Part shown: positions 1 through 11,326 of the stretch, in pieces
Position numbering within the stretch: position 1 is the first letter of the stretch
Layout of the letters: each line of letters starts with the position of its first letter
From: Paracentrotus lividus
Taxonomy: Eukaryota; Echinodermata; Echinoidea; Camarodonta; Echinidae
Assembly: GCA_940671915.1 (NCBI GenBank)
Contig: CALNVZ010003433.1
Span: 15,986,705-16,050,704, forward strand
DNA length: 64,000 nt
Direction: 5' to 3'
Translations under genes and position numbers: made by a program
Notes under the pieces: generated by a model
The model's database searches: none
What the model saw: only the letters and a program-made list of their open reading frames with translations
What the model was told of the DNA's origin: nothing

Positions 1-1651
1 AATACGTAAATCGTTGAAGGTCGAGATAACATGGTATGAAAGTGTCCATCCCGCAATTTAGCTTTTTCGAAGAAAATCCAGCTTCACGGTCACCAGTTTT
101 ATTTCTTGAAAAATATTTTCTCAAAGTAGATTAGCTCCTCAAGTAACCACCGAATATTCTTCTTGATTTCACACTTTTATCCCTTGGAAATATATCTATA
201 TCTTATGAACTAAAATAAAAGTACCAGAATTGAAGAAAAAAAAAATCAAAATCAAAATCAAACATAATATGAAAAAAAAAAAAAAAAAATCGAACATGAT
301 GAAACTTGATGACCGCGCCAATCTTTTGGCAATTTGTAGAAGGTAAATAGTAAGTATGAATTCCTTGAATGACTTTTTAGAACAAGTGATATGGGGTTTC
401 GGCAATTGGTTCATCACTGTACATGTATAGATATATTTTTATTTTGTGTGAAGAAACCACAGTGATAATATAGGGGTATATCTTTGTATCTTTTTATGAC
501 GAATTCTATATGTTGATTAATATCATTTGACTGTCAGGACGTGAATTTTTAGAACAAGTCAATATTGAAATAATAATAATAATGCTAGTGTCAAGAAACC
601 ATAGTGATATTTCAATTTGTATCTTTTAGGCATTAACATCATGTTGACCAACTTCATCTGAGAAGGGGATTAGGAGTGTAAGGACGTGTCAATGACGCTC
701 TTTACGTTTATAAATATGTGTCTTACTATTTCTAAAGTCCTTATTAGCTAATTACAAACCATTTAAAAAAAATGAGTACGTCAATTGTTGAAAGTTTAGA
801 CAACATGGTATTAAAGTTTCCACCCCGTATTTTAATTCTTTCGACGAATATCCTGCGTCACGGTTGCCATTTTTGTCTCCTGAACCCAAAGCGTAAATAT
901 TTCGTAATCTGCTCCTCTAGCCAGCACCGATTATTTTTGAAATTTTATATACACATTTATCTCTTTGGGAAAAAAATTTCTGAAAATATTTGCGTACATA
1001 AAAAGTTAAATATTTTGGCAATTTCTATATGATGAATAGTGAACATGAATTTCTCTTCAAACTGAGAATGTACCGATTGGAATAAAGTTTTTTTTTTTTT
1101 TTTAATAATTGGTGTTAAACCTGAATGACATGTTTGTACTACATCGGAAATATTTGTTAAATGTTCGCCATTTTTATGTTACGTGTAATTCTTAACAATT
1201 TATAAAACGACGATGCAAAAATCTTACATTTGAATTTTAATGACAATCTTTTGAAAAACAAACAAACGCAAACATTGTGGCATATTATATGGTTGAGATA
1301 TAGGATAGCTTTCATTTCTGCGATTAATTAAAATACAGTGTGTATAAAAAAATGTCGTGTCGTGGAGAAATAATTCAAGCATGGTATATTCTCAAACGAT
1401 ATATGTTTGTGTAACATATTAAAGCCACAATATATTTTTTTTATTATACATTTTATTGTGTGTAATCTGCTTTTTGTAAAACAAAAGTATGCAATGAGGA
1501 CTCGTCTGATCTATCAAACAGTCTGATATCGCTATTCCTCAGTATATCGGTCAAACGTGTATTATTTTTTTTGTGCTTCTATTCTCCTAGAAAAAGATCA
1601 GAAATTAAAAAAACTATGAATTAGTTGTTTCTGTTTTCTTCTTCCTTATAG
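1..1651. repeat. Non-coding left edge with a diverged tandem duplication
   Basis: This is probably intron or upstream sequence of the P450 gene that continues leftward out of the window. Bases from about 1 to 420 are repeated, diverged, at about 776-1075: both begin with a shared CGT(A)AAT-TGTTGAA-type stretch, then AACATGGTAT, a CACGGT(T/C) segment and TTTTGGCAATTT. A second pair inside it, about 450-570 and 590-700, shares the AAGAAACCA-AGTGATA segment and AGGACGTG. No P450 exon is visible here. Confidence 0.5.
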
Positions 1652-1851
1652 CCGCTTCGGGAGGGATATTCCTCTTCATACCCTTCCTCGCTAAATTTCC
1701 ACTCAGTCCAGCTAACGGAATCAAGCAAGGGGTTAAGAGGTTTACTGATTTTACGAAGAAGATCATAGAAGGACATCGACGTGATTTCGACCCGGATCAA
1801 CCGCGGGATATCATTGATATGTATCTGAAGAAAATGGAGGATGATCGTGAG
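1652..1851 (+). CDS. P450 exon: F-G region to start of I-helix
   Basis: A pyrimidine-rich tract precedes the acceptor at 1650-1651, and the donor is GTGCGT. The translation runs from AASGGIFLFIPFLAKFP to YLKKMEDDRE and includes HRRDFDPDQPRDIIDMYL, which is diagnostic of CYP2-type proteins. The exon ends at phase 0 and joins directly to DGIQSSFDETNL of the next exon. Confidence 0.88.
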
Positions 1852-4800
1852 GTGCGTATATTATAGAATTCATGGTAGATCTTAAATCTCATAGATACCA
1901 GTTTTGAAACCATATTTAGGCCTCCACCACGGCAGGTTTTGGAGAAGATTTTTTGTAGTCGCGCTGTCCAGGTTGTCAGTCCGTTCCTGTTTTCCCGTTA
2001 TTGTGATGTCAGAAGCTTAGGAACCATAAGAACCATACAGGTATGAATCTCAAACTTGTGGATGATAAAAATTACACTCTAAAAACTGAAGTGCTGTTTT
2101 TAGCTCTTCAGAGGCTGAAATCAGCCCTTTTTAAGAGCTTGTATTGTGACTGCACTCAAAGTGCTGTTTAACTGCACTCAAAGTGCTGTTTTAGCACTTT
2201 CACGTGAGCTGAACTTTCAGCAAAAATGGGCAAAAACGGCATGACTTCGTTGGAATTCGAACCTGGGTCCCCTGCATGAGAAGCGCTGACGAACACGTTA
2301 GAAAAATTCACATCTCACGATTGCTAGCAGATCATATTGTTTCATGATGAACTTACTTCAAAGTTTCCATAATTATCCACTATGCTTTCATAATTCAAGC
2401 AAGTTAGAGAGATCTCCGTTGGTCTATTGGTAACGTCAGCGGTACTCTTCCATGTGCAGGTGAACCCGGTTCGAATCCCATACCAACAATGAACATTTTT
2501 TTGTTGATAAATTAGCACTTGGGTAAGTGCTAAAACAGCACTTCAGGTGCTTCTCTAGCTCTTCAAGTGCAGTCACTATACGAGCACCCAGAAATTAGCA
2601 CTTTAGTTTTTAGAGTGTATGTATCATGCATAGGAAGACGATCTAATTAGCTATTGCAGTACGCAGTTCAAAGATCAAGGGTCAGATAGATCAGCATATG
2701 AAATGTCATGGGTTGAGATCGTTATCGCGATATTACTTCTAAGTATACTTCAAACTCGGGGATGAAATATATCACCATAGGGAGACGATCTGATTATATT
2801 TTAGAGAATGCCTGTCAGAGGTCCATGAAATTATTGTAAGGGTGGAGGCACATAATGAGCCGCAGTCGCATTTGTGTTATTTTTCCCCGACACCATGACC
2901 ACCTGATATTTTTGTTTACTGTGTAATATCGAGACTAGGTGTTTGCCATCGTGTTATCTCTGTGTTGCCATATTTTAAAATAATATTCTTCATCTTATGC
3001 TTTTGACCACTTTACATCTAAATGATGATTCCTTCAGTTTCATTGATTTCATAAATAAAACGAAATTTACCAGGGACGAAGAAAGAAAGTCAGACAGAAA
3101 AAAAAGGAGAAAGAAAGCAAATCGATCGTAAATAAATACAACCCAATGTCGAAACGAATTTATTTTGATCAATCCAGTCAATTGAGGTATTCTTGGACTG
3201 AATCCTTTGGCAATGCATTATCTATACTCGGTGTAGTAAATTGGTACCTATAGTGAGATGTACGGACCTGCAGAAGAACAGCCCCTAGCTGAACTTGAGC
3301 ATGTCATACCGTGATGAAATCAAATTAAAATTAAAAATGAAATGAAAACGAAGATAATTTGATATTTGAGCGCCTTATTAACCCTATTCAGACTGGGGGG
3401 GGGGGGTCAATTTGACCCCCCCCCTGAACAAAATCCGCGACTGCCGCGCAACCGCTGCGAATCGCAACCCGGTGCTTTATGACTTTTTTCTTTTAAGTGT
3501 CCCGCAACTTTTGACACCTAGTTCGAAAAAATCGGACACTCCGTTGTTGCGTTACGCAACATTATGTAATCGCATGTCAGGCCAAAATTGAACGAAAATC
3601 GTCATTTTGCATGCGTTTGTGTACAAAATACTGCTTTTTTCTAAATTGCTTATAACACTGATAATTGTGTCTTCTGAGCCTTTGGATTAATTAAATTGGT
3701 CTTTATATTGATCAAAATACATTTCTGAAGCATAAAAAATTACAAAAACAAAGAAATACATAAGAAATAAAAACAATAGAATACATAAGAAATTCATAAA
3801 ACAATAGAATACAAAAGAATTAATTTGAAATTTCTGAATTTGTCAATTCAATACTGTTGTCTATGCTACTCAGCAACTTTTAGAAAAAATTTGGGCTTCA
3901 TAACTATATTTATTAATGAAATATTAACAATTTCAATAAAAAAGCATCTAATTTGCATACGTGAGTATGCATAAATTAGCGTAAATTAAATATGTGAAAT
4001 TTTTTTTCAAAAAAAAACATATCAGCGACACCCTTTACATGTGCAGCGACGTTCGTGCAAAATTTCACGGCAATCGGACCATCCGCGGCCGAGATCTCAG
4101 GGGGGGGGTCAAATTGACCCCCCCCCAGTCAAAATCTCCTCTTGAACATGCCAGTCTGAATAGGGTTAAGGCCTACTTATTAAGGCCTAGGAAGCTTGGC
4201 TAGAAGAGGGTTAATAGAAGTTATTCCCCAGTATATTATTAGTACTATTATTGGGCTTAACTTAACAATAATACATGTATATTTTATTATATATTTTTTC
4301 CAAAAATCTAAGGATGGCATTCAATCATCGTTCGATGAGACAAACCTCCACGTGTTGTGCGGAGATCTTTTCGGGGCTAGCACCGAGACAACCAATTCCT
4401 CCCTCAAATGGGCAATCATCTTCATGATGTTAAACCCCGAGATACAGGCTAGAGTCCAAGATGAACTAGACCGAGTCATCGGACGGGACCGACTCCCCAA
4501 ACTCGATGACCGCGCTAATCTACCCGTCACCGATGCAGCACTACACGAAATCCAACGCATGGGACAAGTCTTTGCGCTGGGTGTTCCGCATGCATGCACT
4601 GCTGATTCTAAACTGGCTGACTACGATATTCCAGCGGGAACCTTGATTGTTTCAAACTTTTGGCGGATGACAAGGGACAGCAAAATCTGGTCTGAACCGG
4701 ACGAATTTAGACCAGACCGGTTTCTGAACGAGAGCGGTGACTGCCTCATCCATCATGAAGAAGACATCCCATTCAGTATTGGTAAGACATTATCTGTAAA

Positions 4801-5628
4801 CGACAATTAAGATAAGAACTGATGGAATATTTAGCCAAAATCGACATTGCTATTCCACTGGAACATCCAAATTGTCACACCTTTCCCTGCTGAGTTTATA
4901 ATGCGTTGGTCACAACCAGCGGACCCACAGGTCGTACATACAGCGTAAAACCCTCTACAACGGATTTCGTAGAGAAATTCTGCGTCGCACTTCCGTAATT
5001 TCTCAGACCCGCACGTTGGAGGTTCGACACAGAAGGGTTTTTTATGCCTACCTTCTCTACAGAAAAACAGAAATCACAGAAATTAGTCCATGACGGCTAT
5101 ATCCAACTTTGCCACTAGCCGACGATCAGTTGTGACCATTGCAAAAGATTGTGTCGGTCTGGAGGAGACCTCCCCCCCCCCCGCCCCACGCTGTTAAATT
5201 TTTAGATATGGCTTATTTTATTATTATTATAGGTAATGAAAAACCCAAATTCCTCTAGATTCAATGACATTAATCTACGAAATTTCTGGTCGTCTTCGGG
5301 ACCTGTAAGGTAACTGCCGAGGTGTTATGAGGTCGGGCTACATCGAAAGCCCTTTGATCATTACATTCTGAAATGTTACCATTTTCTATTGTATATATAT
5401 CTTTTCAACCATATCCTAACCGTCTTCTTTCTCTCTTAAACAGGTAAGAGACTATGCATCGGGGAGACCATAGCGAGAAAAGAACTATTTGTCTTCTTCT
5501 CCAGCCTCCTACACCGGTTCAGGTTCTCTATCCCCGTAGAAACCCCTCCTCCGTCCCTACAAGGACGCCTTGGATTCGTGTATGACACGCAGGATTTCAT
5601 CACGTGTGTAACTGAGAGAGCACAGTAG
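1652..5628 (+). CDS. Cytochrome P450, CYP2-like, 3' half of the gene (three exons; N-terminus outside the window)
   Basis: A heme-thiolate monooxygenase of the CYP2 type, expected in the endoplasmic reticulum membrane. Exons are 1652-1851, 4313-4781 and 5444-5628 and join in frame (phases 0 and 1) to about 284 residues. CYP2 proteins are about 490-500 residues, so roughly the first 210 lie upstream of the window. Visible motifs: PRDIIDMYL (typical CYP2), the I-helix LFGASTETT, the K-helix ExxR as EIQR, the PDRF meander motif, and the heme loop PFSIGKRLCIGE split across an intron, with its cysteine ligand present. The I-helix has Ser where AGxxT families usually have Gly, as seen. The intron 1852-4312 holds two DNA-transposon-type elements; the intron 4782-5443 holds nothing recognised. 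The substrate cannot be told. The reading frame is intact in the visible part. Confidence 0.9.
2075..2617. mobile_element. Foldback DNA element with TA duplication and a tRNA-like sequence in each arm
   Basis: The ends are inverted repeats starting CACTCTAAAAACT and flanked by TA on both sides, a Tc1/mariner-type duplication. The arms stay inverted for over 200 bases and both carry clusters of AGTGCT(G)TTTTAGCACTT. Inside the arms, 2413-2487 (+) and about 2250-2302 (-) resemble a decayed tRNA with an A-box-like TGGTCTATTGG and a B box GGTTCGAATCC. The acceptor and T stems do not pair well, so neither looks like a working tRNA. No transposase is visible, so the element is non-autonomous. It lies in a P450 intron. 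Confidence 0.8.
3382..4165. mobile_element. piggyBac-type non-autonomous element (TTAA duplication)
   Basis: The ends are perfect inverted repeats CCCTATTCAGACTGG, flanked on both sides by TTAA, the target duplication typical of piggyBac elements. Just inside each end is a G-run/TCAAnTTGA/C-run palindrome (about 3391-3424 and 4100-4127). The interior has no coding sequence. It lies in the P450 intron just before the I-helix exon. Confidence 0.82.
4313..4781 (+). CDS. P450 exon: I-helix, K-helix, meander, start of heme loop
   Basis: A 469-base exon after the acceptor CTAAG. It carries LFGASTETT (I-helix), ALHEIQRM (K-helix with ExxR), FRPDRFLN (meander) and ends in PFSIG with one base of the next codon before GTAAGA. 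The open frame extends upstream into the intron, but homology stops at the acceptor, so the upstream ATG is not a start. Confidence 0.93.
5444..5628 (+). CDS. P450 last exon: cysteine ligand loop to stop
   Basis: After the acceptor AACAG this exon reads GKRLCIGETIARKELFVFF and runs through HRFRFSIP to a stop at 5626-5628. The cysteine is the axial heme ligand. About 60 residues follow the splice, normal for CYP2. No canonical AATAAA was noticed close downstream. Confidence 0.92.
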
Positions 5629-5639
5629 AGGTATTTTCG

Positions 5640-5795
5640 GTACTGTCTGTATTTTTATTTCGTCTCCTGCACCGTTTCAGGATCTCTACCCTCAAGGAAC
5701 CTCTCCTCCGTGCTTCCAAGGCCGTATTAGATTCGTCTATGACACGCATGATTTCATCTCGTGTGCATCTGAGAGAGCATATAAGAGGTACTAAG
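5640..5795 (+). pseudogene. Decayed tandem copy of the P450 last-exon 3' part
   Basis: About 155 bases downstream of the matching part of the last exon, the sequence repeats it: the CTCCTGCACCG-TTCAGG segment, GAACC(C)CTCCTCCGT, TATGACACGCA-GATTTCATC and GTGTG-ACTGAGAGAGCA all recur in order. It lacks the cysteine-loop start and is diverged. It is a duplicated 3' fragment lying in the 3' UTR or just beyond, not a separate gene. Confidence 0.75.
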
Positions 5796-7207
5796 AGGCT
5801 AATGCTTGCTCTTCAATCCTCTGCATCAGACCACGCTCTGCAGTTCTATCAGTGAATAGATTTGACAGAACGCTATATCACAAATCATAATTATGATTTG
5901 TTACGGCAAAACGATGTATGATGGCTATTTTGCCGCACAAATTTAACAAGAGAACACTGTCGACAAAAAAAAAAAAATGTGTACACTATTACATGTATGT
6001 AAAGAAGAAGAGGAAGAAGAAAAAGAAGAAGAAAAAAAAAAAGGGGGGGGGGAACATAGGCCGACACAAATTTGGGGTTCCCCTCCTCTTTTATCACAGC
6101 ACACGCTAATTATGTGTTCCCATCTTTTAAATACAATACGGACTAAAATGACAGTTAAAAAATCTTAGGTAGGTGCTTAATCTATATTTCAGCAATGATC
6201 AAAATACGCTAGAAAAAGTTAATTAAATTTAGTTGAATCGCTATTAACGGAAATCCTTCACACATCTAAAACGTGACAAAACTTTATTTTAAAAGTGGAT
6301 ATGACGTCGATCATTTCATGTCACTGTGAAGGGCCAATGAGGCGCAAGGTCATGGATTCGTGAAATGGGATTACGCGAAGCCATATACCAAAGAAATTGC
6401 ATTGTTCTTAGATATTTTCATGATTGTGTGAAGGATATCCACTGTCCATTGATCCTCAAAGAAAACGTGATATCAATTTAATCCGATCTATTGAATGAGC
6501 TTTAGGCTGGACCCGTTACTGGGTTGGGGTGAAGAATTATTATCTAATATTTTATATTTGAGGGCCCTATTTTCTGTTTTTGTTTGGAGCCCCTATATAA
6601 TCTCCCCCTTTAATGTTTTGTTAATATCTCACCTTATTTTTATTTCATTCGCTCACGAGTTTCCTTTAAAAATGGGGCATGTACACATTAACGACATAGG
6701 GGTCGAAACTTGAACTTCCAGGGGTTTACACAATGGCAGCACTCTGGGTTCATAACTGCTCCCAGGGCTGCAAATTAGAATATTTCAGGTTATATTGCAC
6801 TCCAATATACCAAAGAAATCCTTCACACATCTAAAATGTGGCAAATTCCAGCTTATAGATATCAAAGAAAACGTGTCAACACTTTATTTTAAAAGCAGAT
6901 ATGACGTCTAACATTTCATGTTACGATGAAGGGCCAACAAGGCGCAAAGTCATGGATTCGTGAATGCGTGTAAAATGCGATTATCCGAAGCCGTATGATA
7001 TACCAAAGAAATTGTATTGTTCTTAGATATTGTGTGAACAATATCCATTGGTCATTGATCGTTGTCCTCGTAAAAAACGTGATATAATTTTAATCTTGTT
7101 CACATGACACCTACTAAAATCGGATGTAACTGTATGTATGTATTCTTCTTTTTCTTCTTGATGAGTAAAGTCCACTATCTGGTGTATTGTCGTGCTATTT
7201 GTTAGGT
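5796..7207. repeat. Intergenic region with a diverged direct repeat
   Basis: No gene is seen. Bases about 6249-6485 and 6814-7100 are diverged direct copies sharing GAAATCCTTCACACATCTAA, ATGACGTC, GAAGGGCCAA, GTCATGGATTCGTGAA and ATACCAAAGAAATTG in order. A purine tract (GAA/GGA repeats, A-run, G-run) fills 6000-6052; short reading frames there are low-complexity artefacts. Confidence 0.6.
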
Positions 7208-7663
7208 CAGGGCCCGTATTCCATAAATTATACTTAAGCAATTTGTCTTAAGTCTTTTTTCTAAGATTTTGTCCTGGAAAAAAATTGTCATAGCCTTTAT
7301 TCCAAACATGTTAAGCCCTTTGAGCTCAGAAAGCTTTAAACAAACGTCAGATTTTTATTAATATTGTCATATTTAATTTGTGGTCTCAAATGAGCCTGCC
7401 ATATAATCAACATCCAACTTAAGCCACTATAGGTAGTAGGTTTAAAGTTAGGAGAAAATGATCTTTTCTTATGTGTGTATTTGTAGGCGCAACTCCATTT
7501 AAGAATTTTGACTTAGACCAAATCTAAGAATATAGGCTTAAATGTTCATAAATAGGCTCTGACAAAATTTTTAAATTAAAAAAATATTAATTTTTGCAAA
7601 AAGATTTTTTAAAATGCTTAAGTTTCATGCTTAAATTCCAACATTTATTGAATACGGGCCCTG
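7208..7663. mobile_element. MITE with CAGGGCCCGTATTC ends
   Basis: Perfect 14-base inverted ends CAGGGCCCGTATTC bound a 456-base AT-rich body with inverted TTAAG/CTTAA-rich segments and no coding sequence. CAGGG ends fit hAT-like or related families. I could not make out a clear target duplication. Confidence 0.7.
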
Positions 7664-7739
7664 GTGTGTGGATGTGTCTTTCTTTAAAAATAAAAAAATT
7701 CAATATGGATACTGTTTCCTAAATTGTGGTTAACCTCAT

Positions 7740-7885
7740 TTGGACATCGCCTTCGAGGTCTGTATGGATATCACATTCGTGTTCGTCCTCAGTTTCGTCA
7801 TCGACATCTTTGTTTAGATCGTTATTGCCATCTTTTTCGCGGTCGACAACATCTCCAAGATCGACATCGACGTCATTGTGGACTT
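7740..7885. repeat. Degenerate minisatellite (TCGACATC-type)
   Basis: The segment is made of imperfect copies of motifs such as TCGTCATCGACATC, CGACATCGACGTC and TCGCGGTCGACAAC. It is far richer in CG dinucleotides than its surroundings. Confidence 0.45.
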
Positions 7886-9311
7886 AATTCATAACAGCCT
7901 GAATTACCCAGGAATATTAATGGATTCGTAATTCAGATTAATATATTTTGCTGAATTTATAATTATTATTATTATTAGTATTATTATTATCATTTTTACA
8001 GCTGGTGAATTGTGGTTTAACACTAGGATACAGTTAAGAAACAGATGGAAACTTGGGAAAATTGAAAACATAATCGAACATGATGTTACATTACATAATT
8101 ATTACAAATGTATCCGATAAAACATACTTCCATTGCTCCTTTCCCCTTGCATGGTAATTTTCATGAATTGTATTAAATGTAATTATGAAAGGGCAGACAT
8201 TGTTCCATCTAACATTAGTATGACATATCCGTGCACACTGTTTTAACTCTGAGCACCAAATCTTTTTTCTCGTAACCTAGGCCAGGGGTTGTAAGTCTGG
8301 AAGAAAAGGGTACAAAAACACGGTTAATGTTCGTGAATCCACAGGATGTCATTTTAATATTTTGCCTAATTGCTTGTAATAACCACTTCAATAAAAATTC
8401 CCCTTGTAACAAATATAAAGTAAGTAAGGGGAGGTTTTGAAGAAATGAATTCGTAATATGTTGTTTATTGATGACGTTATAATGGTGATGTAAATCTTTG
8501 ATTATCAAGTAAGTGTATTCGTTCAAAGTTGACATAATTTTGTATTATTGCACAAATTTCGTAACTTCCCCTTTATTTTCATGTATCCATTCCTTTGAAC
8601 TTCAGCTTTTCAGAAACAGAAGGGAATAACTTCATTGTGTAACATGGCATGGTGTAAAGCCCTTGTAGCTCTCGATGCTCGTGTTTGGTTGATGATGAGA
8701 AATATGACTCCACTAGAAAATCCCAGTGAATAATTCTCTAGTAGCACAGTACTTGAAATGAAGTGCTTGGTGTTCCTAGCTTGCCGAACGGATCAAGTGT
8801 TTATCTTTACAAAGATATATTGATGCAGAGCGCAAAAGGGTAAGGGGGGGGGGGGGCTTAATTAAACATGATCATTTGATACACTTCTTCTTTTTTTTTT
8901 CGAGTACCGAGTAGCGTTGTTAGTCATAACCATGATTTTTTTTTTTAAATATAATTTTGACACATAAGTAATTTGTTTGAATGTTAGATAAGAAATATTT
9001 AATAATGGATGTAGGCCCAAACTATTATTTCCAAAAATTAAGCATTTAGTGATGCATTAAATTAATTTTAGATTATAAAACAACTTGTCTGATAGGGGGA
9101 AGACATGAAGACATGAAAATTGCTTACGACAAAGGTTGGGAGATTGTGTGTTTAAATGCTTCTTTAAATGGCTCCTGTTCGTATATTTAGTCACTTTTCT
9201 CATTTTTTTTTAAAACTTAAAGTAATTTTCTTCGATTACTCTAACTAATTTTGGTAATTACGAAATACATGTATGTATTAAACAAAAAGCAACAAAAAGT
9301 GCTACGAATCA
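7886..9311. other. Intergenic, nothing recognised
   Basis: AT-rich non-coding sequence with a G-run near 8846-8856 and several short homopolymers. No gene, RNA gene or element end could be supported. Confidence 0.4.
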
Positions 9312-9433
9312 CATTGCAAAACTGTGGTGCTAAAATTGATGTTACATTAACACCACTGGTGTTTATATAAATTAGCTCTCGTGGTGGTGTTGATTTAACA
9401 TCAATTTTACACCAACTTTTTTTTTTTGCAGTG
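9312..9433. mobile_element. Short MITE with GTAAAATTGATGTTAA-type inverted arms
   Basis: The left arm, TTGCAAAA then GGTGCTAAAATTGATGTTA then AACACCAC, is matched in inverted orientation by the right arm, with GTGGTGTTGATTTAACATC, the complementary TTTTACACCA, and TTTTTTGCAGTG. The whole folds into one hairpin of about 120 bases. Confidence 0.65.
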
Positions 9434-10086
9434 CAGTGATGACAGTGTTACAGTCACGGTGTTGCGATATAGTTGTGAACAATATATGCCATCAACGTCT
9501 TGTTGATTGATTATTTTTTCCTGATTTTACTTATTTATTACTTATTTATTTTTACCAATTCTCAACTGCATAAAAAAAACTACTTTTTAAAATGAGTATT
9601 AATTTTACAGCGTTTGGTAACTACGTCATGGATGAAAAAAAGTTATTTTGACTCAGTTTTATAATTGTAAATCATTATACATAATTACTTAATTAATTAA
9701 TGTGAGGTTATTCCTTTCTGCTTAAGGCTTCTTATGATTAGAGTCATTTATACAAAGGAGAATTTTCTTCTGAATATTTACATTTTGTGTGTATGATATG
9801 ATAGAAGACGAAATAGTCATTGACATGGTTGGGCGTTATGCTTAAAAGCAAGTAATTACAGATTTTTTCCTCACGCAATTTTTTATAGCGATTATATACA
9901 TTTTTTTTTCTTCATATATACAATTGTTTCTTCTATAATAATAGATAATTTTGGATCGCATTCCTCAGTCAATTTCTTCTTTGAAGATTTTCAATTTCAA
10001 TGTTAGAGATCGCCCTGATTTGAAATTATTTATGATTTTAACAGACTTGTGAAATTCATACCATTTATTTGATTTATTTTGTATCA
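9434..10086. other. Intergenic, nothing recognised
   Basis: AT-rich sequence with T-runs; no supported feature. Confidence 0.4.
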
Positions 10087-10336
10087 ACAATATAATACAT
10101 CTATATGGATAGAGCGTCTGCCTCATAATCGGGTGGTCATGGGTTCGATCCCCGGCCACGTCATACCGATAGACGTTAAAAAATGGGATTTGCTGCTACC
10201 CTGTTTGACGTTCAACAAAAAAAAGGAAAAAACAATGTCGATCTGGCGCTGCTCAGTGGCTGCCGGGCTCACGATTAATTGGGCAAAATAAATTTCCGTT
10301 TCACCTTTCAGGACTTTGTTTCGGACAATAGAAAAG

Positions 10337-10340
<4 letters not shown>
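10087..10340 (+). mobile_element. tRNA-derived SINE
   Basis: The head resembles a tRNA from GGATAGAGCGTCTGCC through a CTCATAA anticodon-like loop to the B box GGTTCGATCCC. The body then contains GCTGCTACCCTGTTTGACG and TGGCGCTGCTCAGTGG, and the element ends near an (AT)n tract at 10340-10368. The 5' acceptor strand does not pair, so this is a retroposed tRNA relic, not a tRNA gene. Confidence 0.72.
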
Positions 10341-10367
<27 letters not shown>

Positions 10368-10926
10368 GGAGCATTTTAAAAATCCACTTAGTGGAGTTGT
10401 TTCCTTTGCTTTCATTCGTTTTCATGCGATTCCATATTTACATGTTAAATTTCCTTTACTGTTGTTTGAGGTAGAAGGACGAAATTGTTTCATACCCTCT
10501 TGTGTTTTATTTTGTATAAATTCCATATCATTATCTTTTTTTCTTATCTAATATTTTTATGCAATGTATTCATGTTATTGTTTCTGTGGTTACAGTCAAA
10601 GTGAGACATATTGATCTCATATTCTCATATTCTCATCCTCAACCAAGTCGAGTCTTGGGTTGAATAACATTCGATGTACTTATGAAATACCGCATTTCTT
10701 CTTTTTGTTTATCTCTCTCTGATCATCGAGACGCTATGAAGTGCCATGTTTTTCCTCTCAGAGGTTCAATTTTTCCGTTTAAGTGCAGGTTATGAAAGCG
10801 TTTATTTCAGTTCAAGTTCGAAGCAATCTATATTATTGCGAAATGACAGTGCAAGCATATATCTGAGAAATGAATATTTTAACTTACAGAGCTCTATTTT
10901 CGCCCTACATTACATTACAAGGGTAG
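10341..10926. other. AT microsatellite and intergenic sequence
   Basis: A TA repeat follows the SINE; beyond it I see nothing recognisable. Confidence 0.4.
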
Positions 10927-11237
10927 TTAAAGGGAAGGTCTGGACCCAAAATAAGTTGCTTTTATAAAAAGCAGACAAATTAGAAAAACAGAATAAAAAA
11001 GTTTGAAGGAAATCGGACTAATAATAAAAAAGTTATGAATATCTTTATAATGCACAAAAAAATTGATCGCTATACCAAATTGGCAACACATTCACAAAGC
11101 TGTGATGCCATAGGGGCACAACTTGGCATGCACTGTTATATTGTTTTATGATAAATTGTTACTTTATTTCTTAAGAAACTGTTTTTCTCACAACTTTGGC
11201 CAAGATATATTGATGGCAATAATTATGCTAATTGCAT

Positions 11238-11326
<89 letters not shown>

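Noticed and set aside
2413-2487. Functional tRNA gene
   Set aside because: A- and B-box-like motifs are present, but the acceptor and T stems do not pair and it sits inside a MITE arm.
4321-4599. Open frame on the minus strand over the P450 exon
   Set aside because: Shadow of the real plus-strand exon, which carries all the P450 motifs.
10087-10160. Functional tRNA with a CAT anticodon
   Set aside because: The 5' acceptor strand and D arm do not fit; the following body identifies it as a SINE head.
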